Source: Asterias amurensis | Taxonomy: Eukaryota > Echinodermata > Asteroidea > Forcipulatida > Asteriidae | Direction: 5' to 3' | Assembly: GCF_032118995.1 (NCBI RefSeq) | Contig: NC_092654.1 | Location: 15,367,784 to 15,431,783, forward strand | Length of the DNA stretch: 64,000 nucleotides | In this document: positions 8,029-17,990 of the stretch, in pieces | Numbering within the stretch: the first letter of the stretch is position 1 | How the letters are laid out: each line of letters begins with the position of its first letter | Program-made: the position numbers and the translations under genes | The notes under the pieces: generated by a model | What the model was told of the DNA's origin: nothing | The model's database searches: none | The model's input: the letters and a program-made list of their open reading frames with translations, nothing else

Positions 8029-9759
8029 TCATCTTCGGCACTTGTTATTGACTGCGTATCTCAGTTGTCTTTCAAAGTCTGGTGATGTCATACTATTTGG
8101 AAACTCCTTCTCTGCTTCTGCCATTAAAGCAATGAAAGGCTCTTTATCTTTCAGCTTGTCTTTCATGATGTGATCCGTTCCGTTATAAACTTGTCCACCA
8201 TTAAAGTTTGATCTCTTGAGCTGTTCGGTGCTAAATACCTTTGGTAAAAGTTTCACGATGAAATCTTTGGGATTGTTGACTTGATACCACACAGTGAAGT
8301 AGTCATTTTCATCTAGTGTGAGAAGAGCCGTTTCTTTAGAACCAATCTGCACTTGACCATCCCCCATAGTTACACACTTTGGGATTCGATCAGGTTTGGT
8401 AGAACGGACGTCACGTCGACCCAAACACGAACATGAATGCGCCGACACAGTAGCCTGAAGATCAGAAACCTGTTTGGAGAGCTGTCTTAACTCTGTCAAG
8501 ATCTTTGTCATTTGTGTCGTCATTGATGGTTGATTTGAATGATTAGAAGCTGTCGAACTGTTGTTGTGGTGTTTTGGATGAAGCTGGCTGGTTTCACTAG
8601 ATGAAGGCATTCCTTCATCAATCACAAGGTCCTGGTCTGGAACAGCATTGACTTGGTCGTATGAACTTTGATGCTTTACTTTTTTGGATGAAGCTCCATG
8701 TGAAGGAAGACTTCCATCACCAAAGCGACGTTTTATTGATACTTCTGCAAAGTAAAAAATACAAGTAAATTTCATTTCTACTATTTTTACAATAATGTCC
8801 TTCAAGACCTTCAATATAGTTTTTTGCATACCAGAAATGTGTTTACTTCCATTAATCTTCTTATTATGAAACCACTGAGTGAGAGAGAATTGCTTTAAAA
8901 AAAACCGCACACCTGCAATGTGAAGCTTGCACATGAGTAGTTGCGATAACCTTTGAACCCTCCTGCCGATGAAGCCGTCGGCAGGAGGGTTACATGTACG
9001 TTATCGCAACTAACACACGAGTCATGAGTCTTAACATTAATTTGTACTGTACTTCAATTGGTAAAGTATTATTATAATTTAGGGCACAACTTACATCTGG
9101 TACATTTCAAAGGGGCCGCACACCCTGGCACTTGACCAAGGCGCATGGACAATAACAGCAATGCCATATGGAGGCAAGCTACTTCTAGAAACTATAAGGC
9201 TCCCCTAGGCCTAGTTTCTAGAAGTAGAGGCAAGCCAATTGCCTCTGTAAGTGTAATGAACTTTATCACCAACTCAGAGTCAGTACTCACTTTTTTTAAT
9301 TCACACTTCACAGGCTTTTTTGTTGTGTGTATTTTTCGGATACACAATAAAAGTTATGAATAACATTATACTGTGAGTGTGATTTTTGTGATGATATTGA
9401 ATTGATAAAGATAGCCCAATCAATTCTTTCCTTGTTGTTTGTTGTAACATACTTTTGTTTGGGATGCTGTTTGAGTGTCCGTTCCTCGAAGTAGTCGAAG
9501 TATTAGTAGTAGTGGCTCCTTTAGTTGGGCAATGAGCAGTGGTTGGGCAGTGAGAAGTACTCTCATCACTATCACTACGTCCATGACGAGTGATTTTGAG
9601 AATCTTTGCAGAATAGATATTGTACTGCTGCTTTAACGTGCACACAACCTGTACCTCCATGCCGATCTTGAGTGGGTTGGGCGTCTTTATTCGAGTTCTT
9701 GACACCTCTTCCTCGTAATCTATCCATCCTTCAAGCCATTTAACCGTTACTTTATCCAT
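8029..9759 (-). CDS. BEN-domain protein, 340 residues, two exons
   Basis: Exon 1 is 9453-9759 (ATG at 9759), exon 2 is 8029-8744 (stop TGA 8029-8031); donor GTATGT and acceptor TTTGCAG join in frame at a split Lys codon. The C-terminus (about residues 238-340) looks like a BEN domain: FIVKLLPKVFSTEQLKRSN, then a closing helix ERQLRYAVNNKCRR. BEN domains bind DNA or protein partners in chromatin and repressor proteins, so a nuclear role is inferred. Before it are Ser/Asn/His-rich linker, basic patches KRR (107-109) and KKVK (123-126) that could be a nuclear signal, and an amphipathic probable coiled coil (about 177-205). Residues 1-58 (VKWLEGW ... YNIYSAKILKI) resemble a small beta-barrel such as Tudor/SH3; this is a guess. 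I cannot name an orthologue. It is on the same strand as TYW5, 3.0 kb downstream of it, and convergent with TAF5. Confidence 0.78.
8938..9012. repeat. 75-bp two-tier hairpin in the BEN gene intron
   Basis: TAGTTGCGATAAC (8938-8950) pairs with GTTATCGCAACTA (9000-9012). Inside, AACCCTCCTGCCGA (8956-8969) pairs with TCGGCAGGAGGGTT (8978-8991) around an 8-base loop. Both arm pairs are perfect. Confidence 0.85.
9171..9235. mobile_element. 47-bp palindromic insertion with 9-bp direct repeats
   Basis: GAGGCAAGC at 9171-9179 and 9227-9235 flanks a 47-bp insert whose arms TACTTCTAGAAACTA and TAGTTTCTAGAAGTA are perfect complements. It lies in the BEN intron. Its size and duplication suggest a minimal fold-back element; an 8-9 bp TSD is typical of hAT elements, but the family is unproven. 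Confidence 0.7.
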
Positions 9760-10013
9760 TGAGGAAGGAAATCTATGCTTTATCGGATGCAGAAGGAGAC
9801 CACAGACTCTACGAAAAGTGTGGATTCGAAGGGACTTTGGCGAGAGTTAAAAAGACCCACGCTCGTCCAAAAAAGGCACACTATTTACAATGGCGCCCTC
9901 TGGCGACAGAGTCGCTCGCAAAAGTTGGTTGTGCTGTTCTGGAGGGGAGTGTTGCACCCTCTCTTAATACTAAACTCCACAGCGGTTCAGCCCATCGGAG
10001 AATACCCGAGCGT
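9760..10013 (-). promoter_or_regulatory. Upstream flank of the BEN gene
   Basis: Presumed promoter side, judged only from position. It holds GGCGCCCTCTGGCGACAGAG (about 9894-9913), a word common in CTCF-like sites and in some TE ends, and AGCGGTTC, which recurs inverted at 10366-10373. No TATA box is evident. Confidence 0.3.
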
Positions 10014-10312
10014 AACAACCAGGTCCCAGTGGTTAGTCCACTCTTATGTAACAACTCCCCAAACCTGCTGCTACAAATGTACTTGAATAAAGAGGTCTGA
10101 AGCAGTACTTGCACCTTTTAAACATGAAAATATAAACAACCAGGTCCCACTGGTTAGTCCACTCTTATGTAACAACTCCCCAAACCTGCTGCTACAATGT
10201 ACTTGAATAAAGAGGTCTGAAGCAGTGCTTGGATCTTTTAAACATGAAAATATAAACAACCAGGTCCCAGTGGTTAGTCCACTCTTATGTAACAACTCCC
10301 CAAACCTGCTGC
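10014..10312. repeat. 120-bp tandem repeat, about 2.5 copies
   Basis: Units start AACAACCAGGTCCCA at 10014, 10135 and 10255 (periods 121 and 120 bp); the third stops at CAAACCTGCTGC. Each full unit contains TGAATAAAGAGGTCTGAAGC, so a canonical AATAAA recurs. Units differ by only a few bases, so the array is young. Short inverted words (CCACAGCGGTTC left at about 9976, GAACCGCTGTAG right at about 10366) bracket the array and may be ends of a host element. Confidence 0.85.
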
Positions 10313-12771
10313 GTGGGGATCGTCGCGTACCGTGCCGGAATGTTCCGAGCGCACACGAAAAGTTCCGAACCGCTGTAGAGGTTAGTTTTTAGTGCCTTCC
10401 TCTGTGAATTGGCACGCTCAGCTTAATAAGGGAATACGTGTAAGGGCCGATTGATGGTGGCAAATAGTCACTAATTAATAAGTTTTTCCAAATGGCATTG
10501 TCATGGGGGCTTAAATTTCCTTGATATCCTATAATGGATCATTTCACATATCTAAAAAGTGGGGTCAGTCAGGTCCCAGATGTGTTAAAAACAATTTTTT
10601 TTTACAGAAAAACAAAAAGGATGATCCCTGCAAAACTCAAATAAACTAAGACAATAGCTGAGCATGTGAAGGAGTCAGTGACATATAATCATTTATTGGA
10701 AGATGAACATACGTCTTTAAATAAATTATAATTGCTGTCATCATTGGTCCTTTTGCTACCTTTAGGATAAAGTTGGGGTGTAATTGCCACGCCCCTAGCT
10801 AATTATAAGGTAATAAATCAGTTACTGGTTAACTAATGAACCCAAATCACTCTAAACTATAGCTGGGAATGTTAAGAAGTCATTGGATGTAAAAAATTGT
10901 TGGGAAATGCACAGGAAAACATTAACTTATAAATACCTAGATGGTACAGCGACCCTGATCAATATTGGCCGTTTCAAACATTGGAGTAAGCCTTGTTTAT
11001 TTTTTAGATTTATTATTTGTTTTTACATTTCTTTTATGTCAACACATCATTCAAGGCAAAGTGTGATAATATTGCTCAGTTTAACATACACTGTAACTTG
11101 TTAAAATGAAAACCTGTTCTGGTTATTGAAAAATAAATGATAATAGTAATAGTTTTTTTATGTGACATAAATATGTAGGAAAAGGGAAGCAAATGCTTTT
11201 TTGTTGCCCTTCTCTATAAAGACAAAGACTACAGAAACGTATACAGGGCAAACGATACCGGCACGTACAGAAAAATGGGGACGCGGACAAGTTTTGCATT
11301 ATTGAGACTGGGACTAAATTATTATTTTAAGTTGCATAAAATGAAAGAGCTAGGCCTACTACAAAATTAACTGGTGTATAAATCGATCAATATATTATTC
11401 TTTATTTTTTTTTATGCAAAGATAAAACACTGGCTGAGTGTTTAAGTTCTGCATTCAGACAATTCAAGTAAAGGACTCCTTTATGAAAGACACTGTTTTT
11501 AACAAACTCAGTTCTACTTGGTTTTACAAATACAAAAAAATTCCTTTGGCTAAACTAGGAGTATGAATTTTAACAACGTTTACCAAACACATACCTTCCC
11601 TTTCTGTGAAATTTTTAACAAAACGCTTAAAGATGCTATGTCAGATTTTTGGCCCCAAACATTAAAAAATAGATTTTTTTGAGTGAATGGTAAAACAGTT
11701 AAACTTTTACTTTTAATGGTCAGGAACCATGGCAAAAATTTAAAACGCTTCTTATAAAACACATAAGAATTGGTCACGTGATATATTGGCGGGATCCCGA
11801 CAAAAACTAAATTAGAGCACTTTATTTCACTGCTACTAATAATTGGCGGTCTTTTTCGAGCAATGGCTCAAATGAAAGCTTGTAACTTTCTCGACCCCCA
11901 TCAAAATACCTATTGGATTTTAAATCAAAATTTTTGGGTCAAACATGTCAAATCGGCAAAAAAACTGACATAGCATCTTTAAAACAGTTTGAAAGCTGTT
12001 TGTACCAAACAACTTCAAGCCGAACATAAACAACCTTGTACAGTTATTTGTCCACAATATACACCTCATTAATAAATACCAGCCATACAAGCCTCTGATT
12101 AAAAAAGTAACTAGAAGCAATGGCGCCATGCCTTGATTCCGCACACTAGTAAGTGCATGAATGAAGTCTCCTGATAACATTTCGCAGCTCAGTTGAACTA
12201 TGCTTTCATGTGTGTGTGTGTATTGATTTCACCCGTTTATTGTTAATTTCTGTTTTCTTAACTTTGTACAAACTTTGTCAATTTGTAAGGTGTCGGCCTT
12301 TTTAATTTTTTTTTATACAAATAAAATAAATCATGCTCATTGTGCTTGCTACAATAATAAAGTTTCTCTGTGCACAAGCAAGAACAAGTTAAAAGAAGGG
12401 CTGCAGCATAAAATAAAAACAGCAGCAAAATAAGCAGTAATCCCAATCACCAAAGAATTCGGAATAATAGTAATAATAAAACGGCTTTTGTATCTTTTTG
12501 AAAACAACAATTCTGTATAAAAGAAGTGTTTTCAAGGCTATTTTTGAAAATTGTTCTGTTGCCTGGATGGTAGACCATTTCAGACCTTCCCCGCAGCTAT
12601 ACTTAAAAAAAATGGGATCCCCATAAATTATTCACAACATAGGCCTATTCCACAAGGAAGAGTTTGTCAGCTGCTGTACGTCGACTTTCACGACCTGGAA
12701 TGTAAATGGCTGGATGAAAGACAGATGTTGGAGTTTTGATGTCGAGTTGCTCATCAGTGTCTAACCGTCTC
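10313..12771. other. Intergenic, mostly unassigned
   Basis: Between BEN and TYW5. AT-rich beyond about 10450, no credible exon on either strand, no clear TIR element. A GC-richer patch with several CG sites at 10313-10380 adjoins the tandem array. Poly(A) signals for TYW5 would be expected near its low-coordinate end; TTTATT (AATAAA on the minus strand) occurs at about 12235. Confidence 0.5.
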
Positions 12772-15700
12772 TCAAGACTTCAAATAAACCTTAGACTCGA
12801 TCTGCGACACCATCCTCCTGCCGTAAAAATCCCTGTAGTTGTCCGGCAATTCTTCGAGGCACTTCAGAGCTCTGTTTAGAATCTGCAGAGCTCTTGCAGC
12901 TGCTTGTGGGTCTTTGTTACCGTAAGGGTCCTTGGTGTCGTAGCAATTTGCTTCTAGATGCCTGAAGAAAACATTCACAGCAACACTGAAGTCTAAGGAG
13001 CGGACATTATGGAACCAAAGTGCTGTACAAAAATAAAACAGTGAGTTTACATGAACATGAGTGTTCTTGGTAAACTACATTTTAAAGATCGTTTTCAAAA
13101 TGCTCCATCTGGTGTCTGATACTACACAAATGTGGCATGTCGTGGCTGAGCGGTCTAGGTCACTGGACCAAAGCTGTGGTGTTGTCAGCAGCGGAGTGTG
13201 GGTTCGATTCTCGGTCATGACTCTTGTGCCCTTGAGCAAGGCACTGAACCATTATTGCTTTGCAAAAAGTTGGGACAGTATTGCATTCTGCTCTACCAAT
13301 GGCTTCAGTCACTGCAACAAATCTGTAAGCACTGCCAGCAATAAGAGGGATGGAGTTTCCAATCTCTCTCAGGACAAATTGACAGTATCACCTTCTTATA
13401 ACCACAATCTTGACAGCACACATGGTATTTGCAACCCACCCTCTCCAGGAGAGCAGCAATGCTAGTAGGAGATAACAGCAATGCACGATGCAAGAAAGCA
13501 AAGCACAACATGGAATTAGTTGTTTCAATGCATCTGCTTTCTGGGGGTGTAAGTCAATTAGCAAAACTCACCAGGTATAAAGAGAACATCTCCTGGTTGT
13601 AAGTGACATTCCATTGGTCTTGCATGTCTGAAAGCTGGGTATCGACTGAAATCTGGATTCTCAATGTCTAACACTGCTGACTTATCTCCTGTGAAAAGAA
13701 ACCAACAAAATGTCAGTATGCACTAATAATGCTACCTGCAATCCTTAAGCGTCCAAAAGAATTATGCATGACAGAGAAAAGTCACAAGACAGAACAAAAA
13801 GATAATTAGCACCAGCAATAGACAGAACACAAAAATAATTCGCAATCGCACCCGCAATTTCTAATTCATAGCAATGCAATACATGCACAAAAAACAGTTA
13901 ACTAAGCAATAAGTAAGTTTGTAAAATTGGGTACTGTGTATAGATGTGTGCTGTTGTGGAAGAATTTGTGTTTCAATAATTCCAATATCAAAACTATGTT
14001 GAACAACAAACTGAATTTAATACATTTTTGTACAAAATAACTTGAGAAAAACTTGCAGAAAACCATTCAAGTTGTACATACAGTTACATGAGTAGATTGA
14101 CACTAGAAAATGTCCCCAGTAAGTTTGTAAACAGAAAGAGCATACCTGTGAGATATAAATGAGTGGCATCTTGAGGACTAAAGAACACGACTCGCTTGTG
14201 ACCACTGATCTGAATCAAGAGGTTGTCCATTATCTGAAAGAAAACTTTGATGTGGTTATTTTTCATTTAATTTATTCTGGGACTCTCAGAACAGTAAGTT
14301 TAATCACTACACTAGCCAACAACGCCATGGAGAAAGACAAAGAAGGAAGTGTCAGTTTTTAATGCGGGAGGATCCTTGTCACAGTCCATAAAGGATGTAA
14401 GCATGGGTATCATTCAGTAAGAGCCTGGCTGGTATGACAAAATGTACTACTTTCTCAACTTTTTACAAAAGTAATTATGGTTAACTGCCTGTTTCAAAGG
14501 CACAAGTAACATGACAGGGATCCAAACCCACACTCTGCTGCTGACAACAACAGAGCTTGGGTCCAGTGAACTATACCACTCAGCAACGACACACCAAACG
14601 CTGAATAAATGTTACATTCAAAGGGGCAAAAAGAAGGGAAGTATACAATTGGACTTTGCTTTTCTTATACAATTGCTTACATCATAGTGGGTCCATAACT
14701 GCACCCCGGCTGATCCTAATCGGAGAATAGTGGAGAACATTGCGTCTGCTTCGAAGAACTGAGGGATCGTTACATCAGGTGCTAGAGATGGAAACTGTTT
14801 AGTTATATCTGCAGGTTCCTGAAGGAATTCAAATAGTTGAAAAAAACGTTTTGGGTTCAAGCAAATGGATCTTAAGTGCAACGGCTGATACAATAATACC
14901 AATTAGTATGTTATTAATTTAAAAAAACGACTTCAACTGTGCAGAGAAACTCTACTTTAAAAAGGCATTGAGTATTTACAGTAAGGGAATAGTAGTCCTG
15001 TAATTTGCAAGAAAACATTGTTAGTATCTTATTCAACTTGTCACACTTTATAACGTAGATTTTATAGAATTCTCTGTCAACAAATCCACAAGACATTATT
15101 TTGAAAGAAGGCCACCTGTTCTTGTTTGTTTGTTTAAGATGATCTTCCCGCCAAGGGAACTTGGCAAACTTCCTTACGGGGATGTTAAAACCACGCTGGC
15201 AACAGCAAATCTCTCTCATACAAACATTGGTGTAACGTCGTCTTTGATTATGAATTACACAAATCAAGAAGTTGTGATTCAGTAACTAGACGACAATACT
15301 TATTCTAGCCGTTGTGAATCAGCAGGTAGTTTGGTAGGATTCAAACCCACAACTTTGTGATTGCAAGTCCTGCAGTCTAACCCCTGGACCACGGTAACCC
15401 TTTTTGTTGTGTCCTTACTTGTTAGCGATTAGCTTGGTAGGATTCAAACCCACAACCTTGTGGTTTCAAGTCCTGCAATCTAACCCCTGGACCACATCAG
15501 TGACCCTTTTTGTTGTGTCCTTACTTTTCAGCGATTAGCTTGGTAGGATTCAAACCCACAACCTTGTGATTGCAAGTCCTGTAATCTAACCCCTGGACCA
15601 CAGTGACCCTTTTTGTTGTGTCCTTACCTTTCTTGGGTCACCTCCAAGAGCACGAAAGTAATACTTTTCATCCTGGAAAACAGAAGTGCAAAAAGTGTCA

Positions 15701-17540
15701 TTTTCTAAGGAAATTTGATATGTGTTGCACTTTCTGATATGCCTAGGTTTGTGTGACAATATCAAAAAGTGCAGCTTTTTTTGTTGTTTCCAAAGAGGAA
15801 AGCATAAAAACTTGTATTTCTGGGGGAAAACATTTAACCTAAGGTTTAAAATCACTTAGTTTACTAACCCATTTCCCTTTAAACCTCAGTTTCCTTTTCA
15901 TGTTTGCAGTACTCAAGAATAGTCAGCTTTTTAAATTTTTTAAAATTAATTAAATGCATGTTATAAAATTCAATGATTTATCAAATCGGCAAAGCAGCAG
16001 ACAAAATGTGGAAACAAAATGACTCAAACTCAATTTGTCAAAAACATCTGTACAGAATGTGCTTACCGGTTCAAAGAAGAATTCATCGTGATTAGATTGA
16101 GCAGCACGTCTCAAAAACTTGTCAAATGGCAAAGTTCTAAGGTAAAAATAAGAAATACACAAATAGGGATCGTCAAAAACAGTAGCAGAGCTCGAATTGT
16201 ACACTGGACCACAGGCCCGACGTCAGCAGTTTTAGTGTAAACCCATGACCAGTCAAGTCCAGTAGTCTTGTGATTTTCAATTGAATTGTAATAGTGACCG
16301 TTTTTTAGTCTGATAAACTTAATTTTGGTTCTACTCTTTGAAGTATACTTAACCCATAAAGACATTATGAGATCTTTCTTCTCTTTATAAATAATATGTC
16401 TTACAATATGTACAATGTACTCTTAGTACTTAAAACATACACTCTGTCTATATTTTTATTCAGATTCAGGTCTTGTAGAACAACACATCTGGTCCAGTAA
16501 ACATTTTGAGCAATAAAACCTGAGGTGTCTGTGGATGTTACTTTCAAATTCAGCCCCGAACGAGAGGGCCTTCATCAAAGGCCTTTGCAATCTAAATTAA
16601 TGCACATTTTTGCTCTATGATATTGAAATAATCTCTAAGTGAAGACGAATCATTGGATTCCAGTGGTTTTCATCCCTTTCTCACCTGTAGGCGTAGTTTT
16701 TGTTTACAAAATCCATATTTGCTGAAGGGCTAACATGAACTTTGACCTCTTGAGAACCAACACATTTGCAGAGGTAGTCTTCTGTCCATTTTGTTTTGCA
16801 TTCACCAATATCTAGACCTCTCAGGACAGCCGGTTTCCTCTGCAAGTAAAAATTTCAAATTTATGATCTGAGAGACCTAATATAAATAAAAATACAAGTT
16901 TTGCTTATTAAGAATGATCAAGTATCAAGTACATGTACATGAAATATCAATTTGCAGTATGTTATGCAGCTTAAACACAAGAGCGATCCTTTTCTTGAGA
17001 ATTTGGTGTTCTCGCAAGTGCTAGTGCGGGCTGTTATGGCTCTCTTTTAAAGTTGGTCTTATGGCATGCTGCGACTTTGATGATAAGACAATATTTAATA
17101 ATAAAAGAGAGCAGGATAACAGCCCAATATTCACTTACCAGACTCCAGATAGGCTTTGCTTTGTGTAAAGGAAAAGTTTCATGACTGGAGCACACAATAT
17201 TTGATTAAAGTCTCATCATTAAGGTCTCCTTTTTGAGATAATCTAATAAAAGGTTTGGCCGAAACTTGAGGCTCATGCCCATTTACCCTCTATATTAATA
17301 ATATTAAAACTAGTCTCTCTCTTCATGTGACATCTGACTTTGTCTGGAACCTATTCTCACAGATAACTTAGCACCATGCCACTCCCACTGATCACACCAT
17401 CTCACTGGCACTAGCAAGAACATATTAGGACAGAACACATGGGCAAACTGTTCTATTGTATTTATACAAACCTGTGGGTAGATATCACTGGTGAATAAAT
17501 CTTTATCAACTCCTTCAAAAATGCGCACACTTTCGGCCAT
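12772..17540 (-). CDS. TYW5: TYW5, tRNA wybutosine hydroxylase (JmjC), complete
   Basis: Eight exons: 17472-17540 (ATG at 17540), 16685-16839, 16067-16136, 15628-15672, 14681-14818, 14146-14233, 13572-13688 and 12772-13022 (stop TGA). All introns are GT-AG and phases agree, giving 310 residues (human 315). The Fe(II)/2-oxoglutarate JmjC enzyme hydroxylates the wybutosine precursor (yW-72) at position 37 of tRNA-Phe, next to the anticodon. Metal ligands are visible: His157 and Asp159 in [10 protein letters not shown], and His232 in ALWFHNV, 75 residues apart as in human. Other matching blocks are [61 protein letters not shown] and [16 protein letters not shown]. Head to head with MAIP1. Introns hold SINEs; one at 15117-15606 touches exon 4's donor. 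Named from memory of the family. Confidence 0.95.
13128..13265 (+). mobile_element. SINE (class II tRNA-like head), antisense in TYW5
   Basis: GTCGTGGCTGAGCGGTCTAG, GTGGGTTCGATTCTCGGTC (a good B box), then TGCCCTTGAGCAAGGCACTG, as in the tRNA-Leu SINE at 4541. The 3' body is cut off after TATTGCTTTGC. Confidence 0.65.
14493..14592 (-). mobile_element. SINE head remnant in a TYW5 intron
   Basis: On the minus strand it reads TGTCGTTGCTGAGTGG, then TGTGGGTTTGGATCCCTGTC, a decayed copy of the head at 13128. It lies sense to TYW5, just beyond exon 5. Confidence 0.55.
15117..15606 (-). mobile_element. SINE with head and flank triplicated beside TYW5 exon 4
   Basis: 15117-15397 is the SINE also seen at 2983 (GATGATCTTCCCGCCAAGGG, then TCAAACCCACAACTTTG). 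Its tRNA-like head plus CCTTTTTGTTGTGTCCTTAC is then repeated in tandem: units start at 15398 and 15504 (106 and 103 bp), and a third junction word at 15607-15627 is the genuine donor flank of TYW5 exon 4. On the transcript strand each repeat therefore supplies GTAAGGACACAAC. Confidence 0.8.
16190..16545. repeat. Dispersed repeat I, second copy
   Basis: Matches the copy at 5763-6115: GGACCACAGGCCCGAC, AGCAGTTTTAGTG, CCATGACCAGTC, TCAGGTCTTGTAGAAC and GGTCCAGTAAACATTTTG. Lies between TYW5 exons 2 and 3. Confidence 0.5.
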
Positions 17541-17982
17541 AACTGAGTGAGGAAGTCACGTCATGAAGAAATATTCAGAGCAGAGGCACACTCAACAAAT
17601 GACCGACACTGTGAAAGTAGAGCGTGGTGAACGTGCAGAGACAGCAGCATGCAAAAACGTGTACAACAAGGAAGACAGTTGTTGTTTACCTTTTTACTTC
17701 ATTCAAGTTCAACAAAATTTTGTTTTGCTGTTGAACTGCGCCACCTATAGTTCAATTTACGCCAACCAATAAGTCCGAATTTGTTTTTATTTGTAATAAT
17801 TAGTTTTTGGAATGAATGTTTACAATTTGTTAAATTAATTTATTATTTTATAAATCTTTATATAATAATTATAAATTAACGTATTAATTACTAACATGTA
17901 TTTTATAATTTATCAAGAAACTAAATGCAAAAATAATACTCTTAATTTAAAGGTTTCTGACTAGCCTGATTTTTAATCCAAC
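17541..17982. promoter_or_regulatory. TYW5-MAIP1 bidirectional promoter region
   Basis: 442 bp between two divergent start codons. CCAAT lies at 17766-17770 (in GCCAACCAATAAG). The MAIP1 side is very AT-rich (17780-17960), the TYW5 side less so. No TATA box is placed convincingly for either gene and there is no CpG island. The 5' UTRs must both fit here unless there are upstream noncoding exons. Confidence 0.65.
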
Positions 17983-17990
17983 ATGGCGGC
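17980..17990 (+). promoter_or_regulatory. YY1-type site over the MAIP1 start codon
   Basis: AACATGGCGGC fits the YY1 consensus (AAnATGGCGGC), with the ATG being the MAIP1 initiator. YY1 sites downstream of the transcription start and overlapping the ATG are a known class in animal housekeeping promoters. Binding is not shown here. Confidence 0.5.
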
